In this document: positions 48,113-60,239 of the stretch, piece after piece
How the letters are laid out: each line of letters begins with the position of its first letter
How positions within the stretch are numbered: the first letter of the stretch is position 1
Source: Pelobates cultripes
Taxonomy: Eukaryota; Chordata; Amphibia; Anura; Pelobatidae
Direction of reading: 5' to 3'
DNA length: 64,000 nucleotides
NCBI GenBank assembly: GCA_933207985.1
Contig: OW240921.1
Location: 22,976,257 to 23,040,256, forward strand
Program-made: the position numbers and the translations under genes
The notes under the pieces: model-generated
Databases searched by the model: none
The model's input: the letters and a program-made list of their open reading frames with translations, nothing else
Told to the model about the DNA's origin: nothing

Positions 48113-48550
48113 TTGTCTAGGCCCTTATGCTCTGATGAAGACTTACGTCTATCTTCTGTCTGTACTCCCAACTCTGATGCTCGCCTTCAAGACTACTCGA
48201 GGGCTGCACCGTTCCTGTGGAACTCACTTCCCTCCTCCGTTAGATGCTCACCCAGTCTCCACTCCTTCAAAAAATCATTAAAAACCCACTTCTTCAAAAA
48301 AGCATATCAATTAAACTGTTGATAGCTCCTGACTGATTCCTCTTCTGCAACTGTCATCAGTCTAATACTATCCTTACCTTTTGTGCCACTTTACCCCACT
48401 CCCTCTAGCATGTAAGCTCACTGAGAAGGGCCCTCAACCCCTCTGTTCCTGTGTGTTCAACTTGTCTGGTTACACCTACATGTCTGTTCGTCCACGTTAC
48501 AGAATTTGTTGGTGCTATATAAATAATAACATAATAATAATAATAATGAT
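48113..48550 (+). pseudogene. L2-like LINE ORF2 C-terminus and 3' UTR, lectin 2 intron 1
   Basis: The frame ends with APFLWNSLPSSVRCSPSL and HSFKKSLKTHFFKKAY, the usual C-terminus of L2/CR1-group ORF2 proteins. It is followed by a 3' UTR with ctctagcatgtaagctcact and a tail of (ataata)n near 48520-48550. The 5' part is missing, as is usual for truncated LINE insertions. Confidence 0.85.
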
Positions 48551-50387
48551 AATATTTTCACAACCTTTTCTGACAGAAAGTGGCAGAATGTTTTCACAAC
48601 TATAAATCAGACATGGGCATTTTTGTGAAAACTGGCAGATTTTACTATGAAGAAAGTCATTACTGTTTAGATCACATTAATAAATATGGTCAAAATAATG
48701 ATGGTATATAACTGCTACTTTCCGTAATACTTTGATAGCTATCCCACAACATGTTTACAAGAAGGTTAACACTGTAAAGGTGAGATACAATATCACAAGC
48801 TTTAGTGCTATAGGCCATGTCACTAGACATTATCTTCTATTGTTATTTTACATGTACTATGTTAATGGACTGAAATGCTGACATGCGGAATTCACTGCAC
48901 ATATTACTGTTATGTGATTGCTTGTATTTCCACAAGACTGGTACATTCTCTTTATATAAACACTATTATTTCTGTATATATTATGTCATTTATTCTAAAT
49001 ATAGTAGAAGTGGAAAAATAATAATGTAAATGAAGGGATTATTAGAGGTTAGAAAATGGGTTATTTAATAGTTGAAAATGAAATTGCAGTAGTTGATAAA
49101 ATGAGCGATACTTGGAATTTAGTAAAAACATCAGTGTTATTTACTATCATGGTTGGCAAGCTGACTGCTGAGCACAAATCAACTTACATACCAGATCTAG
49201 TTTATTGGTGCATGTGCAAATTTTACACTAGGCTGGGGAAGAACATTAAAAAACATGTTCCTCACCAACGTATAACGTATACATTTGGGCAGTCTTGATA
49301 AAGTTCTTTGAAGGACAAAATAAGCAGACTGGGAAGTTAGCACGCAATTAAGTCCACTGCCCACTGCCCAGCACCCCGTTGTCAGAGTGGAGTATACGAA
49401 GGTGCTGAATCTAGCTAATAACTAAGGACTTTAGAGGAGCAATAGCAAGTATTGTGGAGAGCTATTTAGCAGCAATTTACAGCCTGAAGCCATGGCTTGC
49501 AATGACTGAGAGTTAATCGGTACTTTATTTCATCAAGATCTTTTATATGAATGGCGCTTTTTATTATATAGCATATATTAAGGAAGCCCTGAAGTTCTTA
49601 ATTTCATCATACAGGTATTATTCACAACTGACAATAGTGGACAGTTACAGCTTGAGTCTATAGGGCTGCTTTATGTTGGGACTGTGTGCTTTTTATGCAA
49701 AATTCATTAAGACTTGAGTGACCAAAAACACAGCATTAATAAGGCCAAAACCCATCAATTAAAGTTATATTTGAGCCCTGAGCATCCCTAAACTTTTTTA
49801 TTGACATAACTCAAAAATGTGTATTTGTTAATTGTAAGGAAAGTATACACAATATTAAAACATCTGGAAACAGTTTGTGTAGAAATCATGCAATTCAGAG
49901 TTTAGGGAATCAAAAAGCATACAGGGAAAGCAGAGAAAGTTAAAGGACCACTATAGGCACCCAGAACACTTCAGCTTAATGAAGTGGTCTGGGTGCCAGG
50001 TCCAGCTAGGATTAACCCTGCCTGCTGTAAACATAGCAGTTTCAGAGAAACTGCTATGTTTATAATAGGGTTAATCCAGCCTCTAGTGGCTGTCTCATTG
50101 ACAGCAGCTAGAGGTGCTGTTTTTCACAGTGAGAAGACGCCAGCGTCCATAGGAAAGCATTGTGAATGCTTTCCTATGGACTGGCTGAATGCGCGTGCGG
50201 CTCATGCCGCGCATGCGCATTCAGCCGATGACGACGAGAAGGAGGAGTAGAGGAGGAGGAGAGCTCCCCGCCCAGCACTGGAGAAAAAGGTAAATTTAAC
50301 CCCTTCCACCCCCTAGAGCCCGGCGGGAGGGGGACCCTGAGGGAGGGGGACCCTGAGGGAGGGCCCCCCCCCTTCGGGGCACTAGAG

Positions 50388-52265
50388 CAGGGCCGCCATC
50401 AGGGCATGACAACCGCAACGGTTGTCATGGGCCCGGCGGTCCTGGGGGGCCCGGACTGCTAAGGTCGTCCGGGCCCCACATTCAGTGGGTACATACTGGG
50501 TCGCAGGGGGCCCTGTGACCCCAGTATGTACCCACAGGGCCAGCCTCTTCTCCTGGGGGGCCCAGGAGGTGGCCACGTCAGGGCCCCCCCAAGGCTGGCC
50601 CTGCTGACACCCGGCGGGCCAGCGCACGAGGGAGCACTCTCTGTGTGCTTCTTCTTCAGCTCCCTCGCGCACCATACTGATACCGGAGCCGGAAGATGAC
50701 GTCATCTTCCGGCTCCGGCATCAGTACGCGGCGCGCGAGGGAGCTGAAGAGGATGCACACAGAGAGTGCTCCCTCGCGCGCCGGCCAGCCCCCCACCAGT
50801 GTCGGGGATAGGAGGAATGAAATTCGAGGGGGGTGGAATGAAATGGGAGGGGGGAAGGAGAAGAATGAAATGGGGGGGAAATGAAATGGGAGGGGGAAGG
50901 AGAAGGAATGAAATGGAGGGGGGAAGGAGAAAGAAATGAAATGGGGAAGGAAATGAAATGAAATGGGAGGGGGAAGGAGAAAGAATGAAAAGGGAAGGAA
51001 TGAAATGGAGGGGGGGAAGGGGAAGGAATGAAATGGAGGGGGGAAGGGAAGGAAATGAAATGGGGAGAGAAGGAAATGAAATGGGAGGGGAGGGAAGGAA
51101 ATGAAATGGGGGAGAAATGAAATTTGAGGGAGGGGAGAGGAATGGAGGAGAGGAATGAAATTTGAGGGGGAGGAGGGAGAGGAATTAAATTTGAGGCAGG
51201 GAGAGAGGAAGGAAATTTGAGGGAGGGAGAGAGGAAGGAAATTGAGGAGGGGGAGAGGAAGGAAATTTGAGAGACGGGGAGAGGAAGGAAATGAGAGGGA
51301 GGAGGAGAAGAAGGAAATTGGAGGGGGGAAGAAGGAAATTGGAGAGGGGGGGAGAAGAAGGAAATTGGAGGGAGAGGGGGGAGAAGGAAATTGACGGGGG
51401 GAGGGGGAGAGATTGACATCCATCACACACAATGCACCCCTTGCACACAGAAAAACACACAATGCATTACACACAGATACACGTACACAAGCAATGCATC
51501 CCTTACACACAGCAACACTCAATGCATCCCTTACAGACGCACACACTGCATCCCATACATACACAAACTCATCTTGCAGCCCTTACACATACAAACACAG
51601 ATTCACACAATGCATTCCTTACACACATCAGGACACCCCCCACACCCCACTCCCTGTGAACAAACTCATTGGTGGAACATGAAGGTGGACCCCGGGACCC
51701 AGACCTTGAGCTGTGTAAAGGGCCCTCAAAAAAATGGAGCTGCTTCCCTTTCTCCCAGAACAGTGATTTTTGTGACCACAGTTACAAACTGCCTCCAGAG
51801 AGCCTGTTGTACACCAGACCAGTGGAGCCAGATTGCAGCTAGAGCCCATCATCATCCTCATCTGGTTGTAAGTAGGCAATCTAGTATATTATTCGTGGCA
51901 CTAATCTCTAATTTACCTCACATTAAAGGGACACTATAGTCCCCAGAACCACTGCAGCTTAATGTAGTGGTTCTGGTGTCTAGCCTGTCCCTGCAGTCCT
52001 TTTAATGTAAACACGGCGGCACTGCAGCACTGGTGTTAGTTAACATGGCAGATCATATGGGTGGGGCATTGTGATGTCACATGGGGGGGCGGCAAACTTT
52101 ACTTTTGCCTAGGGCTGCAAAAATCCTTGCACTGGCCCTGTAGACACTGCATCCCTGTGGGCGGATTCGGGGGGGGGCAGCACTTTGGGCGGACTCGGGT
52201 GCAGGCACCGGGGGGCCCAGACCTTGAGCTGTGTCAGGGGCCCCAACATTTCTGATGGCAGCCCT
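50388..52265. mobile_element. Non-autonomous hAT element inside the TTAA element
   Basis: The ends are cagggccgccatcag and the inverse ctgatggcagccctg. The flanks share gcactagag (50379-50387, 52266-52274), i.e. an 8-bp duplication plus one chance base. The inside holds a palindrome at 50625-50780, an array of gaaatgggagggggaagga units (50810-51420), CA-rich repeats (51415-51640) and part of another TTAA element (51926-52120). Open frames in the array (Ser/Pro/Phe-only) are artefacts. Confidence 0.9.
50625..50780. repeat. Long imperfect palindrome centred on TGACGTCA
   Basis: The inner 36 bases (ccggagccggaagatgac and its inverse) are a perfect palindrome centred between 50700 and 50701. Outer parts also pair (gagggagcactctctgtgtg with cacacagagagtgctccctc). 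A degenerate relative is at about 44335-44380. Confidence 0.88.
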
Positions 52266-52408
52266 GCACTAGAGTGCCAGGAAAATGAGTATGTTTTCCT
52301 GGCACTATAGTGGTCCTTTAAAGCTGCAAATGGGATGAGAAGCAAAGGAAAAGGGTTACCTGCAGCGACATCCAGCATCATCAAGGTCAGGCAGATGTAG
52401 AGCTTCAT

Positions 52409-52520
52409 CTTGAAGGAAAGATTAACCAAGAGAGGAGTAAGCCTTGTCTGAAATCACTTCTTATTTATACACTTCTCCAACCACAATGAATATGTCACGT
52501 GTCTTGATTGACAGGTAAGT
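52409..52520 (-). promoter_or_regulatory. TATA promoter and 5' UTR of lectin copy 2
   Basis: The TATA box (tataaata on the minus strand) is at 52469-52462. The surrounding block matches 9820-9927 before gene 1, so the promoter was duplicated with the gene and is still well kept. Confidence 0.72.
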
Positions 52521-54135
52521 CGCTTGCTTCAGGGCATACAACTTTTTAACAACAACCTAAGGGAACATCTCTGAGTCTTATAAGAATGTGCTTCAATTTC
52601 AATCTTTAAACAGGTCCTCCTAGAAACAGGCATTTGAAACATGTTCTTCTAGAAACAGGTCCTTCAAAATGTGTTCTGGATTGATAATGCAGTAAACCAT
52701 TGTGACGAATGGCCTATTGGCCCTATTTCCCTTTTTTCCGATCAAAAACTCGCAGCACCATTTTGCTACCATCACTAGAAATGGAATGTGTGCAGGTGAA
52801 GAACTAGAGTGTATGTAGTTCATCATTCCACTACCCTTGATCACAGAAACAGGGCAGGCATGACGGTGTCATGACAGTGTTACAGTGTAGATCTGTGTTT
52901 TACCTTATTGTAACATGTAGGATTACAAGAGGGAAATGGAACAGCTATGCTAACTGTCTATTGGGGTTTCATGGCTGGAGCCAGAAATATGTAAACTGTT
53001 CATTAGTAGAGGTGTCCACATCTGAAGATGGCTTCCTCTTCAGGTAGTGTGTGATTCAGCAATGGACAGAGCAGCTGTACATAAGACACCATAAAACCTG
53101 TACATTTGGGGGTACTTTTTTACTCGGGAGTCTTCGCTGAATACAAATATTAGTGTTTCATAAAAGTAAAATGTATTACAACGATGATATCGTCAGTGAA
53201 AGTGATATTTTGTGCATTTTTCACACACAATTGGCACTTACACTGACAATATTATTTACTGTTTTGAAACACAAATATTTGTGTTCAGCAAAGTCTCCCG
53301 AGTATAACAGTACCCCTCATGTACATGTTTAATGGTGTTTTTAAAAGTAACAGAGTCAAATATAAGGCTTTCATTTCAGTTTTCTCACATTGAAATTCAC
53401 CAGATTGGTTACGTTGCCTTTGAGACCCTGGAATGAGAATAACTCCCATGATGGCATACCATTTGCAATAGTAGACAACCCAAGGTATTGCAAATGGGGT
53501 ATGTCCAGTCTTTTCTAGTAGCCATTTATTCACAAACACTGGCCAAAATTGGCGGTCAAATTAGTTTTTTGCTTTTTTCACACACAAACAAATACTAACT
53601 CTAACTTTGGCCAGTGTTTTTGACTAAGTGGCTACTAACAAAGACTGGACATACCCCATTTGCAATACGTTGGGTTGTCTACTATTGCAAATAGTATGCC
53701 ATCATGGGGGGTAATTCTCAAAGGCAATGTAACCAATCTAACGAATTTCAATGTGTATAAACTGAAAAATGTAACATGCTATATTTGACCCTGTAACTTC
53801 CCAAAACACCATAAAACCTGTACACAGCAGGTATTGTTTTATACGTGAGACATTGCTGAATACAAATATGTGTACTTTATTGCAGAAAAAGCAAACAGTA
53901 TTATGACATTCACAGTTAGAATGTCACGTAGAACTAAAACAAATTTTACATTTTTATTTTCTCCCATTTTTTTATATTTTATTCATATTAAATTATGTTT
54001 CATGCCTAAATATTTGATGTTAAATGAAAGCCCTGTTTCCCCTGAATAAAATTATATGTAATAAGTGTGGGTGCACATAATATGAGAGAGGCGAATTACT
54101 CCTGAACAGACATGTAGCGTTTACGTTTTGTTTTG
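52521..54135. mobile_element. Relic of a DNA element with internal fold-back, left part
   Basis: 53090-53560 holds two inverted blocks (tactcgggagtcttcgctga and tcagcaaagtctcccgagta) and then gcaaatggggtatgtccagt. The same order occurs at 62560-63130. After the hAT insertion at 54144 the relic continues at 56251-56279 with tccttaaggggttaa. No ORF is supported. Confidence 0.65.
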
Positions 54136-54143
54136 ATCACAAC

Positions 54144-56242
54144 TAGAGTTGAAAGGACACCTGGATGTTAGGGTCCGGCGGGTTCGGCCGAACTTTGAAA
54201 AAAAGTCCGGGTTCGGGCTCGAACTTGACCCCGAACTTGACCCCGAACCCCATTGAAGTCAATGGGGTCCCGAACTTTTGGGCACAAAAATGGCTCTAAA
54301 AAACTCCTGGAAAGTGCTAGAGGGCTGCACAAGGAAGTAAAATGGGGGTAAGAGTAGGACAAGTGCCCTGCAAACAAATGTGGATAGTGAAATCACTTAA
54401 AAATAACATAAAATAAGCAGCCGCTTAGTAGATAACTCTCTAATTTCCACGGTATTAGGGAGCTATCTACCAAAAGGCTGAAAGACCTAAATTAGTCACT
54501 TAAATTCGTCTTTCAGCCACATTTACTAATACTAAGTAAAGATTATTTAGTATTAGTAAATTCAGCCCCTACTCGCTATACCGCGAGAAGGGGCATGTCT
54601 AATAAACAGTGAGCTGCTCACTGTAAAAAAAAAAAAAAAAACTATTGCCCCCACCCCTGTGCTACGGGTGGGGGCCCTGAATAAGAATGTAGAGGGGGGA
54701 CCTACTGTCCTCCCCCCCAGCCCCCACCCCTGAGCGGTGGGTGGGGGCCATAAATAAAAATTTTTGGGGGAACTAATGTCCTCCCCTCTGCCCCCACCCC
54801 TGCGCGGCGGGTAGGGGCCCTAAATAACAATAAGGGGGGGCCTAATGTCCTCCCCCCGGCCCCCAACCCTGAGCGGTGGGTGAAGGCCATAAATAAAAAT
54901 CCCCCCCACCCTCCAGCTGACTAGGGGTTCCCAAACCCCTAGTCACCTCTCTCCCCACCAAAAAATTACCCCTTCCTACCCCCCTCATCCTAAAAATAAT
55001 GAGGGGGACCCTTGTCTAAATACCTGTTGAAAAAAAATAGACTTACCATTTGATGCCTTCTTTCTTCTAAAATCTTCTTTTTTCAGCCCCCCAAAAAGGC
55101 CAAATAAAAATCTAGAATAACCAACGCACTTAAAAAAAAAAAAAAACAGCGCAAAAAAAATAAATAATCATTTTTCACCCACGGAGGGCTCCACGCAGAC
55201 TGAGCTCTGCAGGTCGGGGGAAGGCTTATAAGAAATTCCGAAGAACTTTCCCACGCTGTGTAAAATGACACCGAGCACTCTGATTGGTTAGCTTGAAATC
55301 CGGCCAATCAGAGTGCTCTGTGTCATTTTACACAGCGTGGGAAAATTCCAAAGAACTTTCCCACGCTGTGTAAAATGACACAGAGCACTCTGATTGGTGG
55401 ATATAGTAACCAATCAGAGTATTATGAGTCAAATTACACAGCGTGGGAAAATTCCCTAGTCACCTGGGGGGGATTTTTATTTATGGCCCCCACCCACCGC
55501 TCAGAGGAGGGCCGGGGGGAGGACATTAGGTCCCTCCAATTTTTTTTTATGGCCCTACCCACCGCTCACGGGTGGGGGCCGGGGGGGAGAGCATTTGGCC
55601 CCCCTCAATTTTTATTTATGTCTCCCACCCACCACTCAAGGGTGGGGGCCAGGGAGGAGGACATTAGGTCCCCCCCAAATTGTATTTATGGCCCCCACCC
55701 ACCGCTCAGGGTTGGGGGACAGTGGGGGAGGACAGTAGGTCCCCCTCCCTATTGTTATTTAGGGCCCCCACCCGCCGCGCAGGGGTGGGATCCGGGGGTG
55801 ACAATAGATCCCCCTTTTTGGTATTTAGGGCCCCCACCAGTCGCTCAGGGGTGAACTCCGGGAGGCTAATAGGTCCCCCCTTTAGTTTAAAATCACCCAC
55901 TTGCGCGTCGCGGGTGGGGGTTCAGGAGGGGGGAATTTTTTTTTTTTAACATTGAGAAGCCACAGGCTGCTCACTGTTTAATAGACATGCCTCTACTAGC
56001 TGGGTCACATGCTGCACTGGCCAATCACAGCCATGCCATTAGTAGGCATGGCTGTGATGGCTTCTAAGGGCACACAAGTCAAATGCTTGCTGATTGGCTG
56101 CCCTGCAGCCTTTCAAAACGCGTCATTAAATCGCCAAACACTGAACTCCATACAGTGATATGTCCGTGTTTGAGTCCGGGGTCCAAAAAACCTAATGTTC
56201 GGTACGAAACCAAACTTTTCAGTTCGGGTTCGCTCAACTCTA
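54144..56242. mobile_element. Palindromic hAT-like element
   Basis: It starts tagagttga and ends tcaactcta. The flanks are atcacaac (54136-54143) and atcacagc (56243-56250), 7 of 8 identical. The left (54570-54990) and right (55460-55990) halves are inverse arrays of a unit with cacccctgagcggtgggtgg / ggggaggacattaggtcccc. A hairpin (cacgctgtgtaaaatgacac ... gtgtcattttacacagcgtg) lies at about 55245-55345. It has no transposase. Confidence 0.78.
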
Positions 56243-56692
56243 ATCACAGCATGTACATTTGGCTCAGTCCTTAAGGGGTTAAGGACACAGCTTTAGTATG
56301 CTTGTTTTGTTCCGAAGGACACAAGAAATTTTGGCAAGTTTGCTATGTGTTTTCAACTGCAGGTTAGAAGTACCACATGAGGTCTGAAATGTCAACTTGT
56401 TTGTTTTTTAACTCATTCAGGACCGAGGACGGTTCAGGACAGTCATCTGCATTTTTGCGTTGCCGACCGGTGACGGTCCTGAACCATCCTAACGGTCCAA
56501 CTGTACTTACCCGATCGCCATCGTTCCCCCAGCGGCGATCGGTGTTGCTCCCGTTGTGGGGAGACTGCCTGCAGCCCAGACAGTCTTCCCATGGCGGATT
56601 AGGACCCCTGGGGCCATGTGATCGCTCAACAGAGCTGACAGGCAGTCTCCCTGCAACTGTAAAATAAAAAAAATGCGGATGACTTCCATCGC

Positions 56693-57505
56693 CCTAATGA
56701 CTTAATGATAAGTACCGGTATGTTTGCGCTGGAGGCTGTGGAGGCCGCCCCTATGCGGAAGGAGTGACCTGAGTAGAGTGAAGGGTTAAGACCTAGCATG
56801 GTTAACAGAGATCTGGTGTATCGCATGAAAGTCATAGTAGTGAGTAGAGAGCCTTCTAGTGAAAATAGGTGTATCAATGGCATTGATGGGGTAAATGAAA
56901 GGTAGGAATCCAGAGCTGTTACTGGACACCATTTGTTGTGTGTAGGGAAATAAGTGATCTCCACTGGAGGTGCGTGTTAGCTTGTTTTTGACTGAGGTAG
57001 GGACAGTATGTAGTGATCCATGTGTTTGCGTAGGTGTGTGCGTAGAAGACATCTGTCTTTCTGAGTGGTGGTGATAGTAGTGAATTCCCTTGGCCTGAGA
57101 AACCCTTAGAATGCTATGTACACAGCTTTAATAACTGTGTTTGTAGTAAAGTGAAAAGGTTTTGAGTCTAATAGGTCTGATAATGACTGGAAAAGTGTGT
57201 TATCTATAGGTAATCTCTGTGGAGGACATGGAGGAATGGATTTCTGAATCCTCTAAGTAGCATATGATGTTGAATGCATATGATGTTGAATGCCTGTCAG
57301 ATATAATTTGATTGTGTTGTAAGATAAGTGTAATTTAAGGTGGCAAAAAGAAGCGAAGGCTATAATAGATGTCATGACGAAAAGGTTGGATTATGTCGTG
57401 GTTCGATAGGAATCTTGTGAAAAGTGTGAAGGCTTTGTTGTATGCTTTAAAAATGTTGGATGATAATGCTAATTTGGACAGATCCCTGCTATGTTGCATG
57501 ATTAG
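56693..57505 (-). pseudogene. Tyrosine recombinase of copy b, broken and truncated
   Basis: Readable pieces include TDMMPFTYPINA-like shifted frames, SLLTMLGLNPSLYS, GHSFRIGAASTASSANIP and LGRWKSSA. The last segment with the catalytic Tyr is missing. Frame breaks occur near 56960 and upstream. Confidence 0.8.
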
Positions 57506-57507
57506 TT

Positions 57508-58870
57508 CTAGTCCATGGTTAGCTGCTGGAACGGAGGGGCGGCTGTGGCTGTTGGTGCTGCTGACGGGAGTGCTTGTTGAAAAGCCTGAAAGTTGAAACG
57601 AGGCAGACTGTCAGCTGCTATGTTAGTAATGCCTGGTACATGAAAGCAGACCAAGTAAAAATTGTGACATGCTGCTAACCACGTGAATTTCCTGAGAAAT
57701 CTCATGATTGTTAGGGATGATGAACGGCCTTTGTTAATGATGTAACATGTTGCTTGGTTGTCTGTTTGGCAACGGACTGACAAGCCTGACCATAAATGTC
57801 CCCATGCCCCGGCGGCTTCTACAATGGGATAAATCTCAAAAAGAGCTGAGGTTGTAAAAAAGCCTTCTATGTCATAGACTCCTTCAGGCCACTTACCCCA
57901 AAGCCATTTGTTCCCAAAGATTGCTGCGAAACCTGTTGTAGACGCCGCGTCTGACCATATGGTTGGAGACGTGTCAGTCAACTCTGGTAGGAACAAGCTT
58001 TTACCATTCCAGGTGGTCAAGAATTCTTTTCACATATATAAGTCTGGCGTGCGCATCCAAGGACAGTCTATAGTTGTCGTGTTTGAAATGTGGAAAAAGG
58101 TAGAGAAGTCTGGATATGAAAGCACGCCCTTGAGGAACGATGCGCATAGCAAAGTTCAAGGAACCTATGAGGGATTGAAGTTCCTTGCGGTTGCAATTAC
58201 CCAGCAAAATGTAATGATTAATGCTGTTGAGTATGTTTGTGATTTTCTCATGTGGTAAACTAGCTTGCATGGAAGCAGAGTCTAGTTGTATACCTAGGAA
58301 TGTAATGATTGTATTTGGCCCTTCGGTTTTCTTGTTGGATACTGGGACTCCAAGGTGGTCACACAGACTAATGGTTGCTTTTAGACTCCTGGGGGAAAGG
58401 AGCTTGCTTCAATCGGTAAGAAATCATCCAGATAATGGACGACTATGGGGCATCTAGAAACGTTAAGTAACAACCAGCAAAGTGTTTCAGCAAACGTGGT
58501 GAAGATTTTGGGGCTACTTTTTTGACCCAAAAGTTAAGCAGGAGAAAAATTAATAGTTATCTTCTCATTTGATGCCATGTAAGTGCCATAGTGTGGGGTG
58601 AATAGGAAGTAGTTTAAAGGCATTGGTAATGTCTGTCTTACTTAGCCATGCTCCGATCCCTGCTTGCATAATGGCTGTAATGGCATGGTCTATGGTGGCA
58701 TATTGCAAGAGAGTTCAGACTCGGGGTAGATGAGGGGCTGACAGATCTATAATGAATCTTTGCTTGAGGGAAGTTTTCCCTGTGACTATGCCTATGGGAT
58801 TTGTGCTCCATGCCGTAAAAGGTGGAGTTTTAAAGGCCCGAATATGAACCCCTCTGCCAGCTCTTGGGCT
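57508..58870 (-). pseudogene. pol: RT-RNase H of copy b, several frame breaks
   Basis: The YLDDF motif is still readable near 58420-58445. The frame 58270-58001 covers QASLPHEKITNILNSINHYI and SLNFAMRIVPQGRAFISRL. The RNase H frame 58020-57508 is intact over WSDAASTTGFAAIFG, LFEIYPIVEAAGAWGHLWSG and ITNIAADSLPRF, and shows the uninterrupted site into which the LTR went in copy a. Confidence 0.85.
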
Positions 58871-58880
58871 AGGAGTGTAT

Positions 58881-60215
58881 CTACAGCTGTTGGTTTTGTT
58901 GTGCTGATTGTAAATTTGGACATGCGAGTTGGCCTGTGGGCATATGTATAATGCCTGTATGAAACCCTTCTGAGAAACCAGATAGAAGAAAATTTACCAT
59001 ATGTCTGGAAGGGTGATTAGTTAGTAGTGCTGAGAAGACATGAATGTTAACAGACGTTAGGTACGGTTTAGGATACATTTTATTTGGACACATGGTTTTC
59101 GCATGTGCCCTGAAACAATGTGAACAAATATGCAATAACCTGCATGCACTAAAGCTACATGTGCCCACATTGAAATTATTGCACACTTGTGATTTACCAA
59201 AGAAAATGATGGGACTACCCAGTTTGTCTCTGGTGGTTCTCTCAGTTCTACTCGTTTAGCTTGTGCTAGGTGACTGATTACGGTCGTCTGCCGTGTGAGA
59301 ACAAAAATTAGTAGTGTGAGTAGTAGAAGAGCAGGATACACAAGCCGGTGTTTTGAGGCCTGCGAAGTGTCTACAAAATAGCTCTGTATCTAGTCTGCTC
59401 CAGTTGATACGGGTACCACACTGAGAGAGAGCTCCAGACACCTTAGTGGAAAAAGACCTATGGTAGTCGTAAAAAGCGGATCCACCATATTTGTTCCCCA
59501 GGTCCACCAGCTTGTGCAAATAGCGATCAAACTATTCCCTTCTATTAGGATACACTTCACAAACTTCATCTCTAAAAATACCAAAGGCTAATACAAATTC
59601 TGGAATGGTCAGTTTACGGTTTAACCTTGCGTCTTTGGATCTGACCACTACAGATACTTCATCGTACATATAGGTTTTATTCTCCACCACATCCTGGGAG
59701 GCAATTAGTAGGGATGCTAGGTTGACATCTTTGCCTTCCAGGATGTCTCTCTTAATGTGGGCTGGGATAGTGTAAGCAGGGTCAACGTCCTGATAATCTG
59801 AAGAGATAACCATACCCGTGGCCCGTGGTTTGGTTGGTGCCTGTTGAGCAGTATCAGGAAGACCAGTCTTGGTAAGAGCTATGGTGACCACCTCGAGGTT
59901 AGCCAGTCTGTCATTGACCTTGCCCATAGAGGTCATGAGTGAGGCCAGCATAGCCTGGATATCACCTGAATTGGTGTTGCTGGGGCCTTCCCCTGCTTCG
60001 GTGTTGTCGATTGTAGTGTTTAGGAGTTTAAATAGCTCCGCTTTCCTTACTGTGGCAGGGTAGGGGATTTGTCGCCTCCTCAACTCGGTGGTGATACGTG
60101 GGATCGTCCAGGATCTGATTGATGCTGGAATGGCAATATCTCCCCTACGAGAGGGTGTCTCGACCCTGGTTGGGGTGCCATGAAGAGATAGCTCTTCATC
60201 ACCTTCATAAGACAT
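58881..60215 (-). pseudogene. gag: Gag-like ORF of copy b with stop codons
   Basis: It is the equivalent of 31170-32501, starting MSYEGDEELSLHG. The SAP-like region (RSWTIPRITTELRRRQI) is intact. In-frame stops lie at about 59530 (after NRRE) and 59255. The zinc-finger region (VCNNFNVGTC, CSHCFRAHAKTMCP) is still readable. Confidence 0.85.
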
Positions 60216-60239
60216 ACTTGAATAAAATGAAAGATACAT

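Larger units (their letters stand above)
49940..52321. mobile_element. TTAA element split by a hAT insertion, lectin 2 intron 1
   Basis: The left part (49940-50387) starts ttaaaggaccactataggca, and the right part (52266-52321) ends cactatagtggtcctttaa. They are related to 12931-13412. The paralogous place in lectin gene 1 intron 1 (tagctgtaccttcc, about 10010) is empty. Confidence 0.85.
40601..52408 (-). pseudogene. Fish-egg-lectin-like gene, copy 2, with a nonsense codon in exon 2
   Basis: Exons on the minus strand are 52408-52360, 47916-47689, 41459-41126 and 40745-40601 (49, 228, 334, 145 nt), identical in length and phase to lectin gene 1. All splice sites are GT-AG. The signal peptide (MKLYICLTLMMLDVAA) and all later exons are open, with SCGRYGCWGVNAFGDLFYR, VMVEAGTDGSLYGV and FKHVSYDNGFLWLLN. 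Codon 38 (47854-47852) is TAA where gene 1 has TAT (Tyr). No other frame break, and no bad splice site, was found, so the loss may be recent, polymorphic or a sequencing error. A sequon NVS is kept. Its introns are 3 times longer than those of gene 1 because of nested transposons. Confidence 0.88.

Noticed and set aside
50656..51564. A 302-residue Ser/Pro/Phe-rich open frame and its neighbours.
   Set aside because: It is a translation of the gaaatgggagggggaagga array inside a hAT element.
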